From Methylobacter sp. (GTDB taxonomy: Bacteria > Pseudomonadota > Gammaproteobacteria > Methylococcales > Methylomonadaceae), in contig JAUYMY010000024.1 in NCBI GenBank assembly GCA_030699385.1, positions 62,001 to 126,000 on the forward strand: a DNA stretch of 64,000 nucleotides, written 5' to 3'. The notes beneath the pieces were generated by a model. That model did not search any database and was not told where the DNA came from. It saw nothing but the letters and a program-made list of their open reading frames with translations. A program made the position numbers and the translations under genes. Below are positions 36,642-45,905 of this stretch, in pieces; positions within the stretch are counted from its first letter, which is position 1; each line of letters begins with the position of its first letter.

Positions 36642-38018
36642 TCAACTGCGTTCAAAGAACAGCCCGAATCGGGTGCCGCCGGTGTCACTGACACGGTTCA
36701 GCTCAAGACGCGCTTGATGCAAATCGGCAATTTCTTTGACGATGGCAAGCCCTAAGCCGCAACCATCGCCCGAGCTTCCTGGAATACGGTAAAAGCGCTC
36801 AAAAATCCTGTCCATTTCGAGCTTAGGGATGCCGGGGCCGTCATCTTCAACGATTAAAATCGGCACGGGGTAACGCTCGACTTTAACGACAATATTACCG
36901 TGCTCACGGCCATAGCAAATGGCGTTATCGAGCAAATTGGCCAGTAATTCGCGCAATAATACGTCATCGCCTTGCACGTATAACGGCTGTTCAAAGCCTT
37001 CAAAACTGAGATCCATCTGCCGTTGCAAGGCTTTAGGTACCCAGTCCATACAGGTTTTTTTAGCCAAGGTGCACAAATCCAGTTGCCGTAATTCATAGCC
37101 GCCGTTTATCGGTTCCGAGCGGGCTAAAATTAATAACTGCGTAGTCAGGTGTGACATGCGGTCGGCACAGCCTTGAATCTGCACCAGCGCCGGTTTCATC
37201 GCGGTGACATCCTGTTCACGCAAGGCCCGTTCCGCCTGCAATTTTAAACCGGCCAGCGGTGTGCGTAACTGATGCGCGGCATTGGTGATAAAGCGTTCCT
37301 GGGTCACAATCGCCTGCGCCAGACGATCTAATAAGTCATTGATAGTATCGGTCAGGGCGCGCACTTCCAAAAATACATGCTGCTCTGGAATGGGGCGCAA
37401 ATCGCGTGGCGTGCGCTGGGCAATTTCATCTGCCAAGACATGCAGCGGTTGTAAACCACGTTTTACTCCGGCTAATAAATAGACGCCGACAAGCAACATC
37501 AACACGAGTTGCGGCACCAAATCAGCTAATAAAATATCTATCATCATGCCCCGGCGTTTATTTAAAGTTTCCGCTACATGAACAAAAATTTTTTCCGGAG
37601 TTTCATGATGGGTAATGAGGATGGACACAACTCTAACCGGCTCGTTATACATCTCGTCATTAAAATAGAGTGGGCTAAGCCCGTTCATTTTCTGCGCTAA
37701 GGGTTCGGGGACAAATTTGTCGCCCGCCAACATGCCTTTTTCTTCCGAGATGATTTTAAAATAAGTCTTATCCAGTTCGTCCCATTTGAAAATATCCAAC
37801 GCGGCGGGCGGCAATTCCACCCAGATATTGCCGTCGCGCACTTTGATGCCCTCGGTTAATGAGCGTGCCGAGTCCAGCAGCCAGCGGTCATAAGCAACAT
37901 TAACATGGTGCAGGGTGACAAAATAAGACAGTACGGTTTCGATGCTCATGAAAAAAATCAGCGGAATGGCCAGCCGTAACAGGATTTCAGTTTTCAGGCT
38001 GCGGCTTTTATGCATCAT
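36642..38018 (-). CDS. Sensor histidine kinase, QseC/TctE-like
   Basis: Inner-membrane sensor of a two-component pair. Choosing ATG 38018 (rather than 38072) gives an 11-base overlap with the regulator and a normal N-terminus (MMHKSRSLKTEILLRL). A first membrane helix (LAIPLIFFMSIETVLSYFV), a periplasmic 2CSK-type domain of about 110 residues and a second helix (VPQLVLMLLVGVYLLAG) are followed by HisKA with the phospho-acceptor His in NAAHQLRTPLAGLK (about 249), the N-box ELLANLLDNAICYG and G-boxes DDGPGIP and GCGLGLAIV. The signal sensed is unknown. Confidence 0.92.
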   Translation of the reverse strand: MMHKSRSLKTEILLRLAIPLIFFMSIETVLSYFVTLHHVNVAYDRWLLDSARSLTEGIKVRDGNIWVELPPAALDIFKWDELDKTYFKIISEEKGMLAGDKFVPEPLAQKMNGLSPLYFNDEMYNEPVRVVSILITHHETPEKIFVHVAETLNKRRGMMIDILLADLVPQLVLMLLVGVYLLAGVKRGLQPLHVLADEIAQRTPRDLRPIPEQHVFLEVRALTDTINDLLDRLAQAIVTQERFITNAAHQLRTPLAGLKLQAERALREQDVTAMKPALVQIQGCADRMSHLTTQLLILARSEPINGGYELRQLDLCTLAKKTCMDWVPKALQRQMDLSFEGFEQPLYVQGDDVLLRELLANLLDNAICYGREHGNIVVKVERYPVPILIVEDDGPGIPKLEMDRIFERFYRIPGSSGDGCGLGLAIVKEIADLHQARLELNRVSDTGGTRFGLFFERS

Positions 38019-38682
38019 CCGAGCGCTCCAGTAAATAGCCGAGTCCACGCACTGTTCTGATGACTGCGCCATAAGGTTCTATGCGCTTACGCAAGCGATA
38101 CACATAAATTTCAATGGCATTGTCGGTCAAGGCATCGCCATCAACGGCTAAGCGCTGAGCAATGGAATCTTTGCTGACCACATTGCCCGCCCGCATCATC
38201 AGGACTTCCAACAGGCCGTATTCACGCGCCGACAAGTTAATCGGCTGACCGTCGACCAGCACTTGATGATTATGGGTGTCGAGGGTTAAGCGACCGCTGA
38301 CGATGTCGTTGCTGAAGCCGCCGTAACAGCGCCGAATCAGGGCGCGAACTCTGGCTTCGAGTTCCCGCAATTCAAACGGCTTGGTCATATAGTCGTCAGC
38401 GCCCTGTTCGATGCCGTTAATTCTGTCATTGACCCCATCACGCGCGGTTAAAATCATGATAGGTAAGGGGATTTTACGGCTGCGTAGTTTGCGCAACAAT
38501 TCCAGTCCATCGATATCCGGTAGACCTAAATCCAGCACGATCAAGTCGAAACCTTGGGCTTGCAATAAGTGTTCAGCATACGCTCCCGAAGTGGCACAGG
38601 TCACAGAATAACCGCTATCGCCCAAAGTATGCAGCAAGCCATCGGCCAATACGGCATCGTCTTCTATCAATAAAATGTTCAT
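38008..38682 (-). CDS. OmpR/QseB-like response regulator
   Basis: A 224-residue transcription regulator. The receiver domain has acidic residues IEDDA, phospho-acceptor Asp51 in LIVLDLGLPDIDG and Lys in DYMTKPFEL. The C-terminal winged helix ends AVIRTVRGLGYLLE. It precedes and overlaps the kinase gene by 11 bases. A divergent gene, the SulP-carbonic anhydrase fusion, starts 118 bases away and is an obvious candidate target. Confidence 0.94.
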   Translation of the reverse strand: MNILLIEDDAVLADGLLHTLGDSGYSVTCATSGAYAEHLLQAQGFDLIVLDLGLPDIDGLELLRKLRSRKIPLPIMILTARDGVNDRINGIEQGADDYMTKPFELRELEARVRALIRRCYGGFSNDIVSGRLTLDTHNHQVLVDGQPINLSAREYGLLEVLMMRAGNVVSKDSIAQRLAVDGDALTDNAIEIYVYRLRKRIEPYGAVIRTVRGLGYLLERSDDA

Positions 38683-38800
38683 AAACCCGTGAAAGGTTGG
38701 TGAAAGGGAGGAGGGCTAGAATTATAACGTGATAATAAACCGAAGCGCTGCTTCGTTACGTTTCCTCTTATATGAATTTAACATAGACAAAGTTAATACC

Positions 38801-41032
38801 ATGAAAACTCAAACAACAGAAAAACAGCAGTATTCAAATGTTCAAGCTAACAAGGGCGGTTTGTTTGCCAGCTTGAAATACGATTTACCCGCAGGCCTTG
38901 CGGTTTTTCTGATTGCAGTACCGTTATCTTTAGGTATAGCCCTGGCCTCCGGTGCGCCGCTGTTTTCAGGCTTAATCGCCGGCATTATCGGCGGCCTTGT
39001 GGTCGCGCCATTAAGCGGTTCAGTGTTGGGCATCAGCGGTGCAACAGCGGGTATCGCAGTCATTGTTTGGTCGGCCATTGAAAGGCTGGGCTTCAACGGC
39101 TTTTTACTTGCGCTGTTCGTCGCCGGCATTTTTCAAATTATCATGGGCTTGTCCAAAGCAGGGGTGATTGCCTATTACTTTCCGTCATCAGTCATTAACG
39201 GCATGTTATCGGGTATGGGTTTGATACTTTTTCTAAAGCAAATTCCTCATGCGATGGGCTATGACCGCGATTACGAAGGCGACACTTCTTTCTTTCAATC
39301 CGACAATTACTCGTCTTTTACTGAACTGGGCAATATGGTCGAATTCAGTTCGCCCACAGCGATTGTGATTGCTCTCGTATCATTAGCGATTCTTGTGTTG
39401 TGGGAACAGCCGTTCATGAAAAAACAGCGGTTTTTTCAAGTATTCCAGGGCATTTTAATAGCGATTTTAGCCGGTACACTGATTAACGTGGGCCTGCAAA
39501 GCTTTTACCCTGAACTGGCCTTGGGCGGCGGTCATCTGGTGATGATTCCTGTACTAAATAATGCCAATGATTTATGGAGTCAGCTACATTATCCCGATTT
39601 TTCCCAACTCAATAATCCGGCCATTTATCTGACAGCGCTGACCCTGGCAGTCGTGGCGAGTTTGAAGACACTGCTCGCGGCCGAGGCGGTTGATAAAATG
39701 GATCCTTATAAAAGAGTGACGCCTACCAATCGTGAGCTGATTGCCCAAGGTATCGGTAATGCTTGTAGCGGATTGATCGGCGGCTTGCCGTTGGCTCAAG
39801 TTATCGTGCGCAGTTCTATTGGTGTTCAAGCCGGCGGACAAACCAAATTAACCGCGATTATATGTGGCTTTCTGTTGTTATTTTCGGCGGTTTTTATTCC
39901 AACGCTAATCAACAAAATTCCTTTAGCCAGCTTGGCTAGTGTATTGCTGGTAGTCGGTTATAAATTAATCAGGCCGAAATCGTTTACCCTGATGTACCAA
40001 GCCGGCATGTATCACTTCATTCCCTTTTGCATCACTATTCTGGGCTTGATTTTTACTGACCTGCTGTTCGGTTTGATGATTGGGCTCGTCGCCGCTTTGT
40101 TTTCAATCCTGCTGGAAAATTATAAAAGCGCGTTTTATCTTAACGAGTCGCACATCGGCAACAAAACCATATTGCGCTTATCCGAGCATGTATCTTTTCT
40201 CAATAAAGCCAATATTCAACGCACCTTTGAACACTTACCTGATTATTCGGAAGTGGTCATCGATGCAACCCGGTCAAAATACATTGATTACGACGTCTAT
40301 GAAATTATTCAGAATTTCAAGATTGAAGCACAACATAAACGCATTAAACTGACTATTGAAAATTTGCGCGGTTTTGGTGTGCTGCCGCCCGTTGAGAATG
40401 CTAGGGCGCTCACCTACGATACCCAACAGGCATTGACCCCGACTAAAGTATTGGCCTTGCTGAAAGAAGGGAATGAGCGCTTTGTCAATAACCTGAAATC
40501 GAACCGGAATTTATTGGAACAAATTAATGACACCCGGCAAGGGCAATTTCCTCTTGCCATTATCCTCAGCTGCATGGATTCGCGCACCTCGGTCGAATTG
40601 ATTTTCGACCAGGGGCTCGGTGACGTGTTCAGCGCGCGGGTGGCGGGCAATATCGTTAATGACGATATGTTAGGCAGCATGGAATACGCCTGTAAAGTGG
40701 CCGGCTCAAAACTGATCGTAGTGCTGGGTCATTCGCATTGCGGCGCCATCAAAGGCGCTTGCGCCAATGTCGAACTGGATCATTTAACCGGCCTGTTGCA
40801 CAAAATAAAGCCCGCTGTTGAAGCCGTTCAGGCCGAAGGCACGGTAGAAGCTAGCCCCAGTAATGAGCGATTTATACAAAAAGTGGCTAATAAAAATGTG
40901 CAACTGACGGTTGAGCAAATTAAAAGCAAAAGCCGTGTATTGGACACTCTATTAAAAAATGGTGAAATCGACATAGTAGGCGGTATGTATGACATTGAAA
41001 CTGGAAAAGTAAAATTTTATACAGAAAATTAA
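38801..41032 (+). CDS. SulP anion transporter fused to beta-carbonic anhydrase
   Basis: A two-part protein of 743 residues from the ATG at 38801 (an in-frame ATG at 38729 would add an unlikely leader). Residues 25-430 form a SulP/SLC26 permease with many helices (AGLAVFLIAVPLSLGIALASG, GISGATAGIAVIV, KTLLAAEAVDKMDPYKR). A STAS-like stretch follows (VVIDATRSKYIDYD). From about 540 there is a beta-carbonic anhydrase with zinc ligands in LSCMDSRTS, and VLGHSHCGAIKGA. The fusion points to bicarbonate uptake coupled to CO2/bicarbonate interconversion at the inner membrane. It is divergent from the QseB-like regulator. Confidence 0.93.
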   Translation: MKTQTTEKQQYSNVQANKGGLFASLKYDLPAGLAVFLIAVPLSLGIALASGAPLFSGLIAGIIGGLVVAPLSGSVLGISGATAGIAVIVWSAIERLGFNGFLLALFVAGIFQIIMGLSKAGVIAYYFPSSVINGMLSGMGLILFLKQIPHAMGYDRDYEGDTSFFQSDNYSSFTELGNMVEFSSPTAIVIALVSLAILVLWEQPFMKKQRFFQVFQGILIAILAGTLINVGLQSFYPELALGGGHLVMIPVLNNANDLWSQLHYPDFSQLNNPAIYLTALTLAVVASLKTLLAAEAVDKMDPYKRVTPTNRELIAQGIGNACSGLIGGLPLAQVIVRSSIGVQAGGQTKLTAIICGFLLLFSAVFIPTLINKIPLASLASVLLVVGYKLIRPKSFTLMYQAGMYHFIPFCITILGLIFTDLLFGLMIGLVAALFSILLENYKSAFYLNESHIGNKTILRLSEHVSFLNKANIQRTFEHLPDYSEVVIDATRSKYIDYDVYEIIQNFKIEAQHKRIKLTIENLRGFGVLPPVENARALTYDTQQALTPTKVLALLKEGNERFVNNLKSNRNLLEQINDTRQGQFPLAIILSCMDSRTSVELIFDQGLGDVFSARVAGNIVNDDMLGSMEYACKVAGSKLIVVLGHSHCGAIKGACANVELDHLTGLLHKIKPAVEAVQAEGTVEASPSNERFIQKVANKNVQLTVEQIKSKSRVLDTLLKNGEIDIVGGMYDIETGKVKFYTEN

Positions 41033-41089
41033 ACGCTACCCATACATTGCCCTCGACTGTGTCGTGGGCAACTTTTTAGGAGAATAATT

Positions 41090-41521
41090 ATGATTCCATT
41101 AGCTAATCGAAAAATACTGAGCCGTTTTGTTCTGTTTGGCATGGTGGTGGCGCTGTACGATGTCATATTGCACGCGGTACTGGTCTTTCTACACCTTGCA
41201 TTTGAGTGGTTTGAACTGGGTCTTGAGGAAATTATCGAGCATGTTTTTCATACCACCCGACAACAAAGCCAGATTATCGTTTTTTATCTGCTGTGGTTTA
41301 TGGCACTTTTCGTGCTTTATCGTCTATGGCGCGCGCTACCGAGCATTTTAAACGGGTTTAAAGGGCAACTTAACCAGTTAAAAGCGCAGCTCCTTGACGC
41401 CTGTTTAGAGTGCCAGTTATTTATTAAACATTACTGGCGCGAACAATCTTCCATTCAAAAAATAAAATGGGTTGCCTCATTAACACTGAGTTTATACAGC
41501 CTGACATTTTTTGCTTTTTAG
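41090..41521 (+). CDS. Membrane protein of unknown function
   Basis: A 143-residue protein with three hydrophobic helices (FVLFGMVVALYDVILHAVLV, IIVFYLLWFMALFVLYRLW and a C-terminal SLTLSLYSLTFFAF). AGGAGAATAATT before the ATG is a strong ribosome-binding site. It follows the SulP fusion gene by 57 bases and may be in its transcript. Confidence 0.65.
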   Translation: MIPLANRKILSRFVLFGMVVALYDVILHAVLVFLHLAFEWFELGLEEIIEHVFHTTRQQSQIIVFYLLWFMALFVLYRLWRALPSILNGFKGQLNQLKAQLLDACLECQLFIKHYWREQSSIQKIKWVASLTLSLYSLTFFAF

Positions 41522-41936
41522 CCGCAAAAAATATTTTCAACCTGCCATTAACCTTTTCCATTCCCTGTTTGCCCTGAGCGTCGAACCGGGAATGGAAATG
41601 CCTCAAGACCTCGAGTTAAGCCTTTTTCTAGTTTTTTATAATGTCAACAATCGGTTACACTTGTCACCCTTTAACAACAAGCAATGAAACATGTTGTTAG
41701 CTGGCATAAGCATTGACATTGATGGCCGTCCAATAAAATTCGGCAAGTTAATCTAAAAATTCCTTTATTGAATTTCAGAGCGCTGTCGAGTGTTTCTGAT
41801 CTCGCTGGCATTTTTTCATGGCCAGTGAAATAGATGCCAAGCCTACACCTATCCTACATTCCTCCGCCTATCAGGTAGACCATAAACTCTTGGATGAATT
41901 TCAATAAGAGGCAGGGACAACTGTAGGCAAAACACG
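41522..41936. other. 415-base intergenic stretch with one inverted repeat
   Basis: No convincing gene. An inverted repeat TTTCCATTCCC / GGGAATGGAAA frames a short loop at about 41554-41595, which could end transcription of the membrane protein gene. The rest is AT-rich; the sequence at about 41715 (TTGACA) has no good -10 box at the correct distance, so no promoter is called. Confidence 0.5.
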
Positions 41937-41975
41937 TTGAATGCAATCACCCTAAACACACTTGAGAATAGGCTT

Positions 41976-42803
41976 ATGAGAGTTTTACTGGTTTTATGGT
42001 TATGTTTGCCCGCTTGGGTTAGCGCCGAAATTTACCAATGGCAGGATGCGGATGGCAAAAAATATTTTTCCGACCGGCCGGTTGCCGAAGCAAAAAAACT
42101 CGATATAAAACCGGGTTATGATTTTTTCAGCGTCAAGACGGTTTACGATGGCGATACTGTGCTGCTGGAAGATGGTCGTAAAGTCCGCTTTTTAGGCATT
42201 AATACGCCAGAGGTTCAGCATCGCGATAAACAAGCCGATGCTGGCGGTGACGAGGCTAAACGCTGGTTAACCGACACCCTGAAAAACAGCAAAGTACGGC
42301 TGGAGATCAGCGCTGAAAAAACCGACAAATACGGCAGAACGCTGGCGCATTTATTTACCGAGAACAAACAACATATTAATTTGCAACTGGTCGAGGCGGG
42401 TTTAGCCGCGGTCAGTATTTATCCGCCTAACCTGTCTTATGTGAACGAACTGGTCAGGGCCGAGAATATGGCCGAACAAGCCAAACGGGGCATTTGGGGG
42501 CTGCCTGAATATGCAGTCATACCGGTTGGCCAGCTTACTGAAACCGGGCATTCTGGCTGGACGCGGCTGTCAGGTGAGGTGGTTAATATCCGCAAAACCC
42601 GAAAATCGACCTATCTGGAGTTCACTCCGGTTTTGGGGAAAGCATTTGAGGCGCGTATTGAGAACAAATGGCTGGATTTATTTCCCGATATTGATGGTTA
42701 TCAGGGTAAATCCATCGAAATACGTGGCTGGCTGAGTAAAAGCAAAGGCAGTTTTTCGATGTTAATTCGTCATCCGAGCGCGATTAAGGATACTGTTCAG
42801 TAA
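41976..42803 (+). CDS. Exported thermonuclease (staphylococcal-nuclease fold) with DUF4124 domain
   Basis: A 275-residue exported nuclease. A TTG at 41937 is in frame, but AGG before the ATG at 41976 gives a clean signal peptide (VLLVLWLCLPAWVSA). A DUF4124 module (EIYQWQDADGKKYFSDRP) is followed by a SNase domain with the conserved Asp in VYDGDTVLLEDG, Arg in KVRFLGINTPE, the KTDKYGRTLAHL region and EQAKRGIWG. A C-terminal OB-like extension follows (KTRKSTYLEFTP). Calcium-dependent DNA/RNA cleavage in the periplasm or outside is expected. Confidence 0.9.
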   Translation: MRVLLVLWLCLPAWVSAEIYQWQDADGKKYFSDRPVAEAKKLDIKPGYDFFSVKTVYDGDTVLLEDGRKVRFLGINTPEVQHRDKQADAGGDEAKRWLTDTLKNSKVRLEISAEKTDKYGRTLAHLFTENKQHINLQLVEAGLAAVSIYPPNLSYVNELVRAENMAEQAKRGIWGLPEYAVIPVGQLTETGHSGWTRLSGEVVNIRKTRKSTYLEFTPVLGKAFEARIENKWLDLFPDIDGYQGKSIEIRGWLSKSKGSFSMLIRHPSAIKDTVQ

Positions 42804-42875
42804 CTGGGATTCATAGGTCGCTCAAAGCGGCTTTCCGATTTTTATACAATCTAATATTTAATTAAAGCAAAACTA

Positions 42876-44060
42876 ATGTCTAGTATACAGCCAGGGTATA
42901 TCGCCAAATCTACGTCCGAATTTTCACCTATTCCTAAAACACCTAACGATAAAAAGCGACTAGCGTTTCTCGATGCTCTACGCGGACTCGCTGCGGCTTA
43001 CGTCATCGTGTATCACATGCTTTTAATCCCACAGCCAAACCTCATGGCGCCAAAATGGATTGAAACATTTGCCATGTCAGGTGGCACCGGTGTAACTCTA
43101 TTTTTTGTTATAAGTGCGTTCTCATTGTGTTACACCATGCCGCTACGGTTGAAAGAAAAATACCCCATTCGGCTATTTTATTTGCATCGATTCTTTCGTA
43201 TTGCGCCGCTATTTTATTGCTGGATTGCCGCAACTTTAATTCGCGATATTGCTACGACTAACTATTTGCATCCTCTTGCCGAGGTTATAGCGTCAATCAC
43301 TTTTTTGTTCAATTTTGTCCCTAATGGACAATCTGGCTTTGTTTGGGCCAGTTGGACTATCGGTGTAGAAATGATTTTCTATGCTTTGTTTCCGTTTATT
43401 TACAACTACGTCAAGACTATCAAACACGCTATTATTTTTGTCTTTTTATGCCTGATATTCTGGCTGCTGATTAAAGCTATATTGATTCAACTCACTATGC
43501 CGAGTGACTATAAACAGTCTATTCTACAATTTAGTACATTTAAATATTTTCCAGGTTTTGCAATGGGTATTTTGGTTTATCATCTCTATAAACTATTTGA
43601 AAGCTTGCATTTAAACTCGCTCAAGTGCAGAATCTATGGCAGTATAATTGTATGTTGTGCAATAGTGGCTTTCGCTATGTTATTACTAGGTTGGTTAATC
43701 ATGCCTAGTCTCTTCGGAACCGACTCGCCTTATTACGCACAATCACTTATTTACGGGTTATTGCTATTAGGTTTTTCGCTGTCGCCTTGGTCATTGTTTA
43801 TCAATGCAATGAGTAACTACTTCGGCAAAATTAGCTTTTCGATGTATTTAAGTCATCCTTCGGTCGTGTATTTTCTTACACCGGTTTATACTTGGCTATA
43901 CCAAAATATGCCTAATTTAACGATAAGTTTTTTATGTTCATTGTTAATTACTTTTTTAATAGTCATTTTTATTTCTGATTTTACTTATCGATTTATAGAA
44001 AAGCCGGGCATTATTTTGGGCCATAAAATGGCAAATAGATTACTAACAGAAACCAAGTAG
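42876..44060 (+). CDS. Acyltransferase 3 (OafA/YrhL-like) membrane protein
   Basis: A 394-residue integral membrane acyltransferase with the family start RLAFLDALRGLAAAYVIVYH, where the His is the likely catalytic residue, and a second motif RFFRIAPLF near residue 107. About ten helices follow. Such enzymes O-acylate surface polysaccharides or lipids; the acceptor is unknown. The gene is visibly more AT-rich than its neighbours, which suggests horizontal acquisition. Confidence 0.88.
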   Translation: MSSIQPGYIAKSTSEFSPIPKTPNDKKRLAFLDALRGLAAAYVIVYHMLLIPQPNLMAPKWIETFAMSGGTGVTLFFVISAFSLCYTMPLRLKEKYPIRLFYLHRFFRIAPLFYCWIAATLIRDIATTNYLHPLAEVIASITFLFNFVPNGQSGFVWASWTIGVEMIFYALFPFIYNYVKTIKHAIIFVFLCLIFWLLIKAILIQLTMPSDYKQSILQFSTFKYFPGFAMGILVYHLYKLFESLHLNSLKCRIYGSIIVCCAIVAFAMLLLGWLIMPSLFGTDSPYYAQSLIYGLLLLGFSLSPWSLFINAMSNYFGKISFSMYLSHPSVVYFLTPVYTWLYQNMPNLTISFLCSLLITFLIVIFISDFTYRFIEKPGIILGHKMANRLLTETK

Positions 44061-44117
44061 GCCGATTTATTTCAACAAAATAACGCTGACAGCCTCCTGT
44101 GCAATTGGACATAGCCC

Positions 44118-45863
44118 ATGTATTATCAAGGCGTAAAAAAAATCATCGTGCCCCGGCCTGTGCCGAGAAAACGCGCTAATTTGGGTGACATGCACCCGAT
44201 ATTGGAGCGCATCTTGTTAGCCCGTGGCATCGCATCAGCAACGGAACTGGATCGGACGCTGGCGAAACTGCCGTCGCCGTGGCTGTTGTCGGGCATGGAA
44301 GACATGGTCGGGCATTTGATTACGGCGATTAATCGGCAACAGCGGATTTGTATTGTGGCTGATTTTGATGCCGATGGCGCCACCAGTTGTGCGGTCGCTA
44401 TCAAAGGTCTGCAATTGTTGGGGGCAGGGCAGGTGGACTTTGTTGTGCCGAATCGCTTTGAATACGGTTACGGTTTGACGCCTGAAATCGTCGAGCTGGT
44501 CAAGCGGCAAAATCCTGATGTGATTGTGACTGTCGATAACGGCATATCCAGCATAGACGGGGTTCGGGTCGCCAAAGAACTGGGTATAAAAGTGCTGATT
44601 ACCGATCATCATTTACCGGGGCATCAGTTGCCGGTTGCCGATGCCATCGTCAATCCCAATCTGGTCGACGATCAATTTCCCAGCGGCGCGCTGGCCGGTG
44701 TCGGCGTGATGTTTTATGTGTTAATGGCGCTAAGGAGCCGGTTAAGGGAGCAAAACTGGTTTGCGCAAAATCAGGTTCAGGAGCCTAATCTTGCGCAGCT
44801 GCTGGATTATGTCGCTTTAGGTACGGTCGCCGATGTGGTGGCGCTGGACCCGATTAACCGGGCTTTGGTGCATCAGGGCTTGTTGCGGATACGCAGCGGG
44901 CGCTCGCATCCGGGGATTAATGCGCTGATTGAGGTGTCGGGGCGAAAACCTGAAGCGATTTTCGCCACTGATTTGGGTTTTGCGCTGGGGCCCAGGCTTA
45001 ATGCTGCCGGACGCATGGATGATATGTCGCTGGGCATTCAATGTCTGTTGACCGATGATCCGGCGCTGGCAAAAACAATGGCGTTGCAACTCGATGAACT
45101 GAATAATGACCGGCGCGAGATCGAAGGGCAAATGAAAAATGAGGCCATGGCCTTGTTAGGCGAAATGAAAAAACTTGATGAACGCCACACGCCTGCAGGT
45201 GTTTGTCTGTTTGATGCCAACTGGCATCAGGGCGTTATCGGCATTTTGGCGTCGCGGATTAAAGACCAATTGCATCGCCCGGTTATCGCTTTTGCACCGG
45301 CCGGAAATAATGAGATAAAAGGCTCGGCGCGCTCAATCCCCGGCGTTCATATCCGCGATGTGTTGAGTGATATTGCCGCCGCGCACCCTAAGTTACTGAG
45401 TAAATTTGGCGGCCATGCGATGGCGGCCGGCATGAGTTTGCGGATGAAAGATTATCCGCCATTTGCTTTGGCTTTTGATGAAATGGTCAGGAAGCGGCTG
45501 CTTACGGTCGATTTGGAGCAAAAAGTTTATTCCGACGGCGAGTTGACCGAACAGGAAATGACCATTGAATTTGCCGAGTTGCTGCAAAATGCCGGCACTT
45601 GGGGACAGGAATTTCCTGAGCCGATTTTTGATGGGGTGTTCGATGTGATTCAAGCGCGCATTGTTGGACAGCGCCATCTTAAGCTGGTGCTGAGAAAGCC
45701 GTTCGGCGAGCTGTTAATTGATGCGATTGCTTTTTATGTCGATAAGCCGGAAAACTGGTTAGGTTTGCGCAGCATTAAGGCGGCTTACAAGCTGGATGTT
45801 AATGAATTTAGGGGTAACCGCAGTGTGCAGTTTATTGTGCAGTATCTGGAAAAAATTATCTAA
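44118..45863 (+). CDS. recJ: Single-stranded-DNA-specific exonuclease RecJ
   Basis: 5'-3' ssDNA exonuclease for recombination and mismatch repair. The 581 residues show the DHH phosphoesterase motifs: IVADFDADGATS, VTVDNGISS, ITDHHLPGH, and the DHHA1 part KGSARSIPGVHIRDVL with KFGGHAMAAGMSL. Length and order are normal. A strong bidirectional terminator lies immediately after the stop. Confidence 0.97.
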   Translation: MYYQGVKKIIVPRPVPRKRANLGDMHPILERILLARGIASATELDRTLAKLPSPWLLSGMEDMVGHLITAINRQQRICIVADFDADGATSCAVAIKGLQLLGAGQVDFVVPNRFEYGYGLTPEIVELVKRQNPDVIVTVDNGISSIDGVRVAKELGIKVLITDHHLPGHQLPVADAIVNPNLVDDQFPSGALAGVGVMFYVLMALRSRLREQNWFAQNQVQEPNLAQLLDYVALGTVADVVALDPINRALVHQGLLRIRSGRSHPGINALIEVSGRKPEAIFATDLGFALGPRLNAAGRMDDMSLGIQCLLTDDPALAKTMALQLDELNNDRREIEGQMKNEAMALLGEMKKLDERHTPAGVCLFDANWHQGVIGILASRIKDQLHRPVIAFAPAGNNEIKGSARSIPGVHIRDVLSDIAAAHPKLLSKFGGHAMAAGMSLRMKDYPPFALAFDEMVRKRLLTVDLEQKVYSDGELTEQEMTIEFAELLQNAGTWGQEFPEPIFDGVFDVIQARIVGQRHLKLVLRKPFGELLIDAIAFYVDKPENWLGLRSIKAAYKLDVNEFRGNRSVQFIVQYLEKII

Positions 45864-45864
45864 A

Positions 45865-45891
45865 AAAAAGGGCGGATAAACCGCCCTTTTT
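45865..45891. terminator. Bidirectional terminator between recJ and ppiC
   Basis: AAAAAGGGCGG, a 5-base loop, and CCGCCCTTTTT form a perfect 11-base stem whose ends are A-run and T-run, so it can serve both convergent genes. It sits directly after the recJ stop and 15 bases from the end of the ppiC-like gene. Confidence 0.93.
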
Positions 45892-45905
45892 GATGTTCGA
45901 TAAAA

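Noticed and set aside
41712-41745. Sigma-70 promoter upstream of the nuclease
   Set aside because: A TTGACA is present but no good -10 box lies 16-18 bases away.
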